From NCBI GenBank assembly GCA_015698045.1, contig BLAL01000300.1:808501-872500 (forward strand): 64,000 nt of DNA. The letters run 5' to 3'. The notes below the pieces were generated by a model that was not told the origin of the DNA, did not search any database, and saw only the letters and a list, made by a program, of their open reading frames with translations. Source of the DNA: Rhizophagus clarus (Eukaryota; Glomeromycota; Glomeromycetes; Glomerales; Glomeraceae). Made by a program: the position numbers and the translations under genes. Positions within the stretch are counted from its first letter, which is position 1. Each line of letters opens with the position of its first letter. Shown here in pieces: positions 49,639-59,855 of the stretch.

Positions 49639-50833
49639 TTAAAGGGGAACCATATCATTTTCGCAATCAACTTCATAATGCAACGCTCCCCCGTTTAATT
49701 CTTCTTCTACTTCTAATAAAACGTTATTTTTTGTGACTTTGACCGCAACGACCTTAACAGGAGAGTTGATATTACTGAGTTTGATATAACGGTCAATAAG
49801 TTCGCTTCCTTTTTCAATTAAAAGCTGCATTTACATAAAATGAAAAAAAAGTTAAAATTACGTAATATTTTGGTGAATATATCGTTAAGTAAATAAAATA
49901 TATACTATTTTTGTTGATTCATCAACAATTCTTTGACTTTTCTCAGGGATAAATACGTCCGGACTAAGGTTACTTTGAGATCTAAATAACTCCGGCCTAA
50001 TAAACAAAGGTGTATCAATATTCATATGAGCCTATGATTTCATTTTGTAATTTGTAAATACTTACAAAGGAGCAAACCATTTTTTATCCGCATTACAAGG
50101 TCCATTTCCTTCTTTGATATCATTAAAAAAAATATCGGCTAATATTCTATCATATTTTTCTTGATCATATCTATAAGAAAGAATGATATTAGCAAATTAA
50201 TGAAAGTATAACTAAAGCATTAATTGAACCACTTACTTTATTGGGTAAAAATTCTTCTTGCATTTCTCCGGATCCAGATATGATTGTCCATTTTCGTTGG
50301 TACTCAAGCATGCATAATAAGTGGCAGGTTTAAATTGCTCCGGCCTATAAAATAAGGTGGATGTCAGTAATTTACGATTTCGCTTTGTAAATTATTGCGA
50401 AAACATACAAGGCAGCAAACCATTCTTCACTTGCAGCACGGGCTCCTTTTTCCTTTTTGATTTTATTAAGTAATTCATCAATTAACAAAATCCTATTGTA
50501 TTGCTCTCTAACTGTTCTATATAAAAATAACGTTAATAAATAATAAGTGTGAAGTTATGTAGTGTTAATAAAACGCTTACTTCATTGGATCAAAGTTTAT
50601 AGTCTTGCATTTCTTCGGATCTAGAATTGATTGACCATATTCGGTGATAGTCAAGCAGGAATTGTAGATTTTGCATGCATCATGATAATCTTTGGCGAGG
50701 CTTCCAAGATCTTCTCGGAGAAATTAATGATATTTCAATACATTCAGAATATTGTTAGTTAATAATATGACTCATACTTACTAGGCGTTTCTCTTTCATG
50801 GTTTCCTTGATTTTCTTCCAAAACGTACGACAT
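49639..50833 (-). CDS. Orphan seven-exon gene with duplicated exon pair
   Basis: Exons 50833-50782, 50713-50581, 50516-50409, 50344-50237, 50170-50066, 49996-49906 and 49824-49639 all join in phase across 64-81 bp GT-AG introns, giving 260 residues. Start MSYVLEENQGN; no signal peptide. Exons 2+3 and 4+5 encode the same module: a Cys-containing part (C-x4-6-C...GQS-ILDPKKC or GQSYLDPEKC) and a helix ending in EEWFAALPE or KKWFAPLPE. A shorter third relic starts PELFRSQ in exon 6. The last exon is a beta-rich tail (VKVVAVKVTKNNVLLEVEEEL). Splice phases at both module borders are identical, as expected for exon-pair duplication. I recognise no family. The clean splicing and intact frame argue that it is functional. 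Confidence 0.8.
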
Positions 50834-51654
50834 TTGATTTTGGTGAAAGCGATATATGATAGAAAAAATATAAATAAAACAATTTGCAACGCTTTAAAAT
50901 CCTATTTATTAATTATAATTTTTTTTTTTTTTTTCTTGATGATGGAATGATAAATTAATAATTTCTTAATAGTCATCTGACTTTCCTTAATTATATTTTT
51001 AAGGGTGATATTTATTTAAAAGGGTAAGTTGAAAGTCTATCAATAGTATACGGTTGCGCCGTGAAAATCATGATATTCCAGAGTGACTCCGTGAAATAAT
51101 TGAGGTTTATTTTACGGATAAAATAAATATTCAAATAATAAACATAATTATTACACTAAATAAGACGTTAATTATACTAATCAACTTAATAATACAATTA
51201 GGTCTGTACAGTGAAATCTTCGAATTTTACATAGTTGCAACCAAAAGGTTAATTGTATATTTGTATTAATACAATACGATAATAATACAATCACAATCAC
51301 CCACTTATTATTTTAGTTTGTTAATTGTTTTTTGGTAACCCCTGCATATCACCCTAAAAGAATCTTGATTTTCCTCCATTATTAGATAAAATTATTAATG
51401 AATTACTGAATAATTGCAGTAATCTCACGATTTTTAATAAAAAATTAATTTGTATAATAATAATAATTTTTTTTGTGAGGAGGCTACTTATATAATAGAA
51501 ATTTCTGTAAAGAATTTCTCTCAAGATCACTAAAAAAATTTTTCTTTTGTGGTGAATAGCGAATTTACTTTTGGCCATATTTTTCCAAATTAGACCGTGA
51601 AAAAAGAAAAAGAATTTTTTTTAATGGGCAAAATTAGATTGTGTGACAATTACT

Positions 51655-51685
<31 letters not shown>

Positions 51686-54600
51686 CCAATTTCCTAGCTT
51701 CCACGAAAACTTTTTTTCTACTATTCTTTTATCAAAACATGTTAAAGCAACAATTATGAACTCAACAAACACCCACTCAGAAGGACATTGTCACCGTAAA
51801 TTCTACTCAGACATATTTCTAACATCACAGATAGATGGAATGCATTAAAATCCAGGCTACGAAAATTTAAAACGATTATTAGATGGTAAACCAAATGGAT
51901 ATTCTACTCGTACTGCGACTTTACACAACAAGTACTTTCACAATTTTGGCTAGCAGAACATAATCATTCATTCTATTTCATGTACTGAGCCAACATTCTT
52001 ATTCTTGTTCTCATCAGAGCCGCTCTTACTCCCAACATTATCACTTTCATAATCAACTTCATGAACAAATTATTTAACTGATTTTTATCAACATTTCTGG
52101 TTCGCATGATTTCCCGTGCAATTAATCATATTTACCAATAATACCAAATACTTAGCCTACTTCTTTATCATCAAACCTACTCAAAACACATTCAAGTTAT
52201 TTTAGAACAACCTAAGTGAACCATAATTAAACACAATTGAGCCTATTGTTGATAGCTGACTTTTAATGATTGCTTGTATTTATCTTATTTAATTAAACGT
52301 GTTATATATTTTATCAGACTGCACAAAAGAAACTAAAAGAAGTTAAGGGAGTAGTATTCATTCCTACGGTAATTATCAGATCATTGTCTCCTTATAAGTA
52401 AAATGAGAAGAAAAACAAGATACTAGATCCCATAACTTATATTTGTGAAAGTTTATATCTTTTTTCTTATAGCAAAGTACTTGACTAGTTAGTTCTAAAG
52501 AAGTTTTATAACCTTTACATTGGTGGTGTTCAGTTGAATCTGAATGGCTGGCTGATAAATATATCAACCGAGAAGAGCATTTTCATATTTTGAACAAGGA
52601 CAAATTCTTACTGCTTATCGAACAGAAAAGAAGTAATAGGCAATTAGTAAATGCTGTTAAATGTACAATTATAAACCTTAATTGCAATGTTACGAATATG
52701 ATTATGGACCATTTCAATATCGTTATGAGGATAGTAGAACATCCCAGTATCGACCATTTTTCTGTTATTTTGAAGTGCAATTCCATCCAGAATTTCATAG
52801 TTAGGAATTGTTACCTCCTGATGAAAAGTCATTCATCATAAACTGAAAGATTTGAAAAAATTCTTGGAAATATTTTTCTAGAAGCATTGTTGTAATAAGG
52901 GTAACTCTTACAAATCCATTAGAATGTCAAATCTTTTGCATCAATTCTTGTTTTTTTTTTATATACTGCGACAAACTTTTACTAACGTAATATTATATCT
53001 AGTATAATGGGAATTATTAATCATGATATATTACATATGATGTAAATTGTAATCCATTCTCTTCATCGCCACCATTGTGATGAGATATCCGTACCATAGT
53101 TTTTTTGCAGTTTAATTTATATGACAAATTTGTTAAAATTTAGCATTAAATATATAGAGATTAAATATGAATCAACAGTATTAAAAGTATTGTGCGATAT
53201 TATTATATGCAAAATAAGTGAAAAATTTGGTATGCTTTTGCATAATAAGTATTTTTGTTTTTGTTTTTTTGTTTTCTAATATTTCATTCATACTTGAAAT
53301 TTTCATAAAAGAATGCAAAAGAAAATGTTTACAGTGATAAAATAGTTACAATTTTTCCACGGATATAGTTCTTGATGGGTTTGTAGTAAGAATAATGTAT
53401 TGTTATTTTCACGGATGTGATAAAAATATGCTCTGGGTCAATTGAGGCATCTGATTAGACAACTTTTAAGGAGATAATTAATTACGAAAGATAACTTTTT
53501 TTTTATTGAAGTTTGTGACCGAGTGATGTGAATCGACAAATCAAATTTGCCTAAAAATGATACGATATGATTAAAACGAAACAATCAAAGAGATTAAAGG
53601 TTAACCTGTTAAAATGGTAATTATAAACTATGATTAAAGTTAATTATTTCTGTCAAAGTCAAATATTTTGAGAATTAATTGTTCACATTTGTTAGAAATA
53701 TCAACTTTTGCTAGCTTTCCTGTAATAGATTTTAATAAATTGAACGTAATTTAATATAATAACTAGGTAACGGGAACCATCTTCATATTATTAAAATGGA
53801 AAACAAAAGGACGCGTAGTTTATATACAGTATTAAGGCACATATTAGACTAAATTTTAGTTAACTAATTTTTTTATATATTAAACTTAACAAAATGGTTC
53901 ATTAAAATATATATGTATATTAAACTTAAAAATATATTAAACTCAATAAACTCAAAAAAGTATATTAAACAAAAAAAATGTAGTTAAAAATAAGTATATT
54001 TTACATTGGACTTAAAAAAGAATCAATAAACTTTTGAGACTATGTTATTTTTTATTAATTATCATAAGAAAGGCATTTGAATGCCATCCTTTAAAATAAT
54101 TTCTTATGATTCCTATTCAACAAATCTATAACCTTTTTTGTTAAAATGTTATATTATGGTTAATCTAACTGTTTATAACCCAATTTAGTTAATAAATTAA
54201 ATAAGCAGTATCAATAAAATTTGCACGAATTTTTCTTTGTTGGTCGGACTTTGAACTTCACAATTTATTGGTTGAAAGGTTTGTGATGTTTTGATGTTAA
54301 TAAATGAGTCATGAACCATAATTTAAATATGATGTCATGTGATTATTTCACATCAGTAAGTCCGATCAATATAAGCACTTTTTCCATCATAACAATTTGC
54401 GCGATCAATTCTTTATAAAATACACAACTGATAGATAAATCTCACAATTACTCATAATTTACTGTATAATGGATAATAAAAACTTATAAAATTTATAATT
54501 TGACAATTTTAAAAAAGTTTTAAAGATTATGATTAATCGATTGTAAAAAGCACATAAAACTAGTCACACTTAGTAGATGAGTAATGTAGGCATATCTCAT

Positions 54601-55344
54601 CTTGATAGTCCGCTTTCATGGCCGATCTTAATGTAATACTTGAATACCAACTATTGGAAATCATATCTAGAACGAATCGTCCCCATTTTCATAATATGCT
54701 TATTGACAAATTATTCATTTAGCCTATTTAACTCAATTAATGACTAAACTCATATTATATGTCAACTAATTACTGCTAACAAACATTTATTTATTATTTA
54801 TATAAAAAAAATAATTCTCTCCACAAATATTAAAAAAGAAAAATAATTATATTTCTTTATATTACCATCTTAATTTAATTAATTGTTTGATACGATACAT
54901 TCATTGTTTATTCATAAAGATATTTTGTAAAATAAAATCAATCACTAATAAGAATAAATATCGCACATTTTTTTAACCAATTAAAGTTTAACAACCTAGT
55001 CACGCGATCGTACTGATAATAGCCCTGGACTTTTTATTTGTTTTGATTGGGCTGATCTTTTTATGCAACACAACAGAAATCACGAACAAAAAAAAACTAA
55101 ATATAGTACCGCGGCAACCAATAAAAGCCAGTTTCCTTGTCGTTACAAACTTTTATTTGTTTTCACTTGTAAGTCGAACTTAATAAAAACTTTCAACTCA
55201 ATTTACAAAATAATTTTATTCGTAAATTTTGAGTAGTACAAATATGACCAAAAATTCAACTGACCGGAAATGAACAGGGCTAATATCCCTATCGTGGGTA
55301 CTAAAAAAAAACCTACTGGCTAGATATTCATTTAAATTTAGGAA
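50834..55344. other. Intergenic, possible decayed coding at 52.4-52.8 kb
   Basis: About 4.5 kb. A (TA)n microsatellite lies at about 51655-51687. On the minus strand 52830-52640 reads NNRKMVDTGMFYYPHNDIEMV and neighbours, and 52567-52376 is open, which may be debris of one gene, but a plus-strand frame overlaps it and no motif settles the matter. A TATATTAAACTTAA-like phrase recurs at 53.87-53.97 kb. No gene recognised. Confidence 0.4.
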
Positions 55345-56558
55345 ATGGCTTCATCAATTGTTCGTGTAGCTTCTACCTTAAAATGTTCGATAGAAGATAT
55401 GATAAATTCAGGAGAAACCAATATTAACCTTACACCTTACATCTCAAAAACTACTTTAGATGTTATTGGCTTAGTAGATGAGAGAAAAATTATTTCAATA
55501 TTGATATTTTGATATCTAATGCCTATTAAAAAAATATACCCATAAATAAAATTTGTTATTATAAGGATTTAATTATGAATTTAATTCATTAACGTCCCCA
55601 AGTGAATTAACAATAGCTTATGATTCTCTTTTTAGTAGTCCAGTAACTCCTTTACGCATTGCTCTTACTCTTTTATTAAATTAATTACCATGGGCTAGAA
55701 TGCTTCCACTAGGACCAAATATAAGATTTAAAAATATATGCGCAGTCGTTGACCGTGTATCAAAGAAGTTGGTTGAAGAAAGGTTAAAAATGGAGAATTA
55801 AAAAAAAAAGATTTATTATCCTTATTAATCAAAATCAATATTACACTCCCTGCTGAGGAAAAAATGACTGATGAAGAATTAAAATATCAGGTAATCAGAA
55901 AAAATTGTTTATTATTCATTTTATTTGTTATTTATTTTCATTTTTATTTGCAGGACACGAAACAACATCTGTATCATTTGTCTGGGCTTTGTATTTACTT
56001 GCATAACATCCACATGAGCAAGACTTATTGCGTGAAGAATTGCTTAAAGCTTTTCCTGATAAATCGAAATTCAATCCTACATATGATGAATTACCGTAAT
56101 TCTTTGGAATATTTAATTGTGTAGTCAAAGAAACTTTAGATTAAATACTTCAGGTGAAGATAAAATATTGGTAGTTTTAACAGATTAGGTAAATTTTATT
56201 CTAACTTAATAATAAGTTTTCGTTTTAGCAATACATGTTAAGCGAGCTAACCTTAAAGATGAAATTTTGGGGAATTATTTCATTCCAAAAGTATGTTGAT
56301 TATTTTTATTAAAAGATGGTTGGACCCTTCTTTAACTAACAATTTATCAAACTTAAGTAATTATTTACCTTTCTTAATGGTCCAAGAAATTGTATAGGCA
56401 GTAAGGTAGCTTTAGCTGAAATGAAAATAGTATTAGGGATATTAATTAGGAATTTCGGTTTTTAACCGATTGAAGGATTTAACATTAGAAAAAGAGCTTT
56501 CCCTGCACCCGAGCCTGATCCATATCTAAAATTAGCTGTATCCATAATTGAATCTTAA
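55345..56558 (+). pseudogene. Cytochrome P450 pseudogene, 5' truncated
   Basis: P450s are haem monooxygenases, in fungi usually anchored in the ER. Translated pieces follow the family order: helix D/E region (MASSIVRVASTLKCSIEDM...YISKTTLDVIGL), MTDEELKYQ, then after an intron (55891-55953) the I-helix GHETTSVSFVWALYLLA, HPHEQDLLREELLKAFPD, and finally the haem loop FLNGPRNCIGSKVALAEMK at 56370-56426. The haem Cys is still present. The N-terminal anchor and first third are missing, and stops or frameshifts occur repeatedly (near 55490, 55682, 55800, 56009, 56097, 56140 and 56463), including one inside the ExxR helix. It cannot make a functional enzyme. It probably arose from a multicopy P450 family by truncation and decay. 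Confidence 0.85.
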
Positions 56559-57429
56559 CAAAATATTGCTTTAATTTAAATTTATTTTATAAATTAATTA
56601 TTAATTAAGTTATTGTACTATATAAAATCGCTATAAACAGAAGTTTATTACAGTTTCTAAGATAGATTGCTGCGCTTAGTATGTAAAAACCATCCAAACT
56701 TTAAGGAAAACATTAATTATTATTAAGTTTATTTCATATTTTATATTAGTTCGAACAAATATATTCTGTTATTATAGTAATAATAAAGTTATTCATTTAA
56801 TAGTTAATCATCGGTTTTTATCCAATTTTTGAATAAGAAATTTGAAATATATCATTGTTACGACGTCTTCGGCTAGAAAATACTGTATAAAGGACAAACT
56901 CTTTTTTTAGTTCACGCAGTCCATTACGTAAAATATTCTCAATTGAATTTTATTGGATAAATTAATCGAACTCTACGATAAATGTATGAATCAAAAAATA
57001 ATGACAAAATTCGAAAAAATTGAAATTTTGAAATTTTGAATTTTCCTAGGAAATTTTAAAATTAAATATTCTTTTTTCAAAATTAGATCTCAATAATGTA
57101 ATTTAAGAATTTTTTACTTCTGATAGTCTATAATGATTCCCCATTATGAAAATAAAAAAATGCGCCATTGTTCTTTTGTTCCACAGACTTTTGACCATCA
57201 TAGTATATCAGATAATAACCAAAATACAGCATTACATAATAGCTTACAATTTTATTATTCTAACAAACACTGGAATAATAAATGATGCGTTATTTTTTTC
57301 CCTCGTTGTTTAAAATCTCTCTCTTCTTCACCTATTGTTTTAATAGGATTTAAAAAGTAAAAAAAAAAAATATTTGTTTGATTTCTCTGATTAGCTATTT
57401 TGCGTATATTTGCGGAAGGTGACGATCAG
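56559..57429. other. Intergenic, no gene recognised
   Basis: A+T-rich spacer between the P450 relic and the MITE. An AAATTTT-rich imperfect palindrome lies near 57010-57060. Nothing else seen. Confidence 0.5.
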
Positions 57430-58022
57430 GGGTCGCGTTTAACTCGCCGACAATCATCTCATCGACAGTCATTTCACCGACAAACGTTTCACCGACAGGA
57501 TCGTTTCACCGACAGGTCATCTCACCGACATTTATAAAAAAATTGTTTTAAACGAATAAAAAATTTTATTATTGTTCTAATACATAGTCACAAAATTTTT
57601 TTTATTACGTATACACAATTATTTACAAAAAATATTGTATACATATAAAACTTTTTTTATTTTTATCAACTGAAACCATATCCTTTTTTATTCTCATCAA
57701 AATCATTTTTTTAAAAAAAAAATGCGAAGTTTATTCCCTCTGTTCGTAATAAACCTAAAATAATGTTCATGGTTTTATCATGGTTAAAGATAAAAACAGA
57801 AATCATATGTAAGTAAAATACGTTAATGTTATTATTTGATTATACTATAGAACAAAAATATATGATATTTAATATGAGTTTATAAAAAAAAACTGTCGGT
57901 GAAACGTTTGTCGGTGAAATGATTATCGGTGAAACGTTTGTCGGTGAAATGACCTGTCGGTGAATCATTTGTCGGCGAAATGACTGTCGGTGAGATGATT
58001 GTCGGTGAAATGAACCAGACCC
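57430..58022. mobile_element. MITE with long inverted repeats of TGTCGGTGAAA units
   Basis: The left arm (57430 to about 57535) starts GGGTC and repeats CACCGACA-type units every 12-16 bases: CGCCGACAATCATCTCATCG, then TTTCACCGACAAACGTTTCA and similar. The right arm (about 57893-58022) is the inverted version, with TGTCGGTGAAACGT/TGTCGGTGAAATGA units, ending GACCC. Over the outer ~50 bases the two ends align with few differences. The ~360-bp centre is A+T-rich and non-coding. Long terminal inverted repeats with subterminal tandem units and no gene fit a non-autonomous DNA transposon. I cannot identify a target-site duplication or the parent superfamily. Confidence 0.75.
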
Positions 58023-58248
58023 TTACCATTTTTGATTTTTTTTTTTTTGTCTTTCATTAGAATGAAATCAAAAGTACACTTTTTGATTTAAAACTCTCTT
58101 TTCACAAAAATAAAAAATAAAAATGGAGATCACTTTCCACATGAAAAATTTCAAAATAAAAAAATAATCACTTATCTCTTTTTCGTAAAAATTTAAAAAA
58201 ATGGAAACCACTTTCCATTTTTAATTTATTATTTTTTCTTTTATACAT

Positions 58249-58384
58249 ATGGGGTCCGTAGGTACAGAAAGGTTGTTAAACTTCCATCATGCGCAAGACC
58301 AACTTCCACCATGATCATGACGAACTTTAGGCATGATCATGGGAACGTTGACATGATGAACCTTTCTGTACCTACGGGCCCCAT
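58249..58384. mobile_element. Compact 136-bp MITE, possible ACAT target duplication
   Basis: Ends ATGGGGTCCGTAGGTACAGA... and ...TCTGTACCTACGGGCCCCAT form an inverted repeat of about 26 bases with one mismatch. ACAT occurs directly on both sides (58245-58248 and 58385-58388); a TA duplication is an alternative reading. The inside has two CATGATCATG palindromes, so the whole element can fold on itself. It is too short to encode anything. Confidence 0.75.
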
Positions 58385-59155
58385 ACATAAGAATGGTTGT
58401 ATCTAAAAGTTCTAAAAGTTCAAAAAATTATCAAAATATCCTTTTTTTGATTTAAATTTTTCTTTTCTCGCAAAAAGTAAAATTAACATTTGCAATTGAA
58501 CGGCACAATTGGTATTCTGTTTTTGGTTTTCAACAATTCATGTTTTCTAGGCCTCTTTGCAAGAGATTTACAAAGAATCTTTATAAATATAATAACAGTC
58601 GTCCTTTCATCTACGATCTTCATTTTTATGTTTTTCTGGATCATCGTCTATTAAATCAACAATTAAAATCTATACCAGTTATGTCGTTTTCTAAGTATTT
58701 AGTATTAATTAGTATCAATTTCTAAAGTCTTTTCAACTGAAATAGATGGTTTGGTTTTCTTTTAGCGTTAGAAGTTCTACTAGATTGATTAGATTGTTCA
58801 TATCGCAAAGAAGCTTTATGGTAACATGTATTACAAGTTTAAATTTTCATGTATTTTCAACTTTTAAAGTAAACTTTTCCAACATTATCAGTTATTTGCA
58901 TTTTTGTAATAAAGCGATACGTAAAGTTTCATGAATTATGTGTGCGTGACAATCACAAGGTATCACACGGTTTACGCCGAATTTTTAGAAATTTGATTGG
59001 CTACAATTCACATAAACATTCATACACTATGACATTGAAGAGCAATTTAAAAAACGCAAGAATACTGTATAAGAAAATGATTTCTATCAATTAAAAATAA
59101 TCAAACTCCTATTAATTTCAAGAATTGAATTAAAATGATAGATTATGTCAAACAA

Positions 59156-59273
59156 CCCTAACTTTAAGCTACTCAAAGCCAACATCACTATAAAGACAAC
59201 ACCTAACCTAAACAAATTATCATTACCCTAACCCTAAACTACTCAAACACCACCACTCTAAAGACGACGCTAA
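59156..59273. repeat. Two diverged ~50-bp copies with CCCTAA starts
   Basis: 59156 (CCCTAACTTTAAGCTACTCA) and 59226 (CCCTAACCCTAAACTACTCA) begin matching units about 70 bases apart. Both continue with a C/A-rich stretch, CT(A)TAAAGACAAC or CTCTAAAGACGAC, and TAA. The second start is also two telomere-like units. Confidence 0.55.
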
Positions 59274-59310
59274 GAAAAAAATTTGTTTAGTTATAAAGTA
59301 TCGGTAACAA

Positions 59311-59345
59311 TCCCGTGTGTCGGTGAAATGTTTGTCGGTGAATGA
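59311..59345. mobile_element. Fragment of the TGTCGGTGAAA MITE family
   Basis: Two adjacent units, TGTCGGTGAAATGTT and TGTCGGTGAATGATC, match the arm units of the element at 57430-58022. A lone CACCGA lies at 59385-59390, directly before the LTR start, so the retrotransposon may have inserted into a MITE copy. Confidence 0.55.
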
Positions 59346-59390
59346 TCGTGTCGTATCTGATCACGTGACTTCGTTGATCAATGTCACCGA

Positions 59391-59804
59391 TGTCATAAAT
59401 GAATGACATAGCATACATAGGTAATATTGCACACATTATAGATATATCATATATTTTTAATATAGCATAAATGGCATATATGTATTATTTTTGTTCTATG
59501 TAAGATATTTATGATTTATCATTGTTATATTTGCAATTGTTATAAATAAAGCTCTGGATTTATTCCAGACAAGGCATGTTCATAAGTTCTCTTCAAGCCT
59601 TTATTTTATTAATATTTTTATTTTTGATTGTTAAGTTATCTCTTTACTTGTGATGAATACCTGAGAATCCGAAGTACTGGAATTGGTATTACACATTTGA
59701 TTGAGATTTTTACAAGTTGTATTTAAAGTATTGATAAATAAACCTTCTGCTACCACAAAATAATAATTGTTAGCGATTGCTAACATCAAAGAACTGACCC
59801 AACA
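59391..59804 (+). repeat. Putative 5' LTR
   Basis: The end at 59804 (CCAACA) is set by the adjacent primer-binding site. The start at TGTCAT (59391) is my best guess from the TG...CA rule, giving 414 bp. Inside, TTATAAATAA at about 59540 is a likely TATA box, and AATAAA-type sequences follow at 59603-59615 and near 59738. The partner LTR is outside the window, so the start is unproven. Confidence 0.45.
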
Positions 59805-59806
59805 AT

Positions 59807-59820
59807 TGGTGCCTTCTGCC
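59807..59820 (+). other. Putative primer-binding site
   Basis: TGGTGCCTTCTGCC begins two bases after the LTR end. TGG complements the CCA tail of a tRNA and TGGTGCC suggests a tRNA ending GGCACCA. Position and opening triplet are typical of LTR retrotransposons; the primer tRNA cannot be named from here. Confidence 0.5.
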
Positions 59821-59855
59821 AGAAAAATAATCCCCCTCGTTACCCTATATTTTTT

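Larger units (their letters stand above)
58389..59390. other. Intergenic with repeat remnants, left flank of the retrotransposon
   Basis: Open frames at 58540-58725 and 58746-58934 show no domain. It contains two diverged copies of a ~50-bp CCCTAA-containing unit (59156-59273) and a fragment of the TGTCGGTGAAA family at 59311-59345. The bases ACCGA just before 59391 are the candidate left target duplication of the retrotransposon. Confidence 0.45.

Noticed and set aside
52583..52841. Overlapping frames on both strands
   Set aside because: Neither strand shows a domain or splice support; the minus strand is slightly more protein-like, but too weak to call a gene.
57430..58022. CRISPR-like array reading of the regularly spaced TGTCGGTGAAA units
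   Set aside because: Units are too short, have almost no spacers, occur as two inverted arms, and the genome is eukaryotic.
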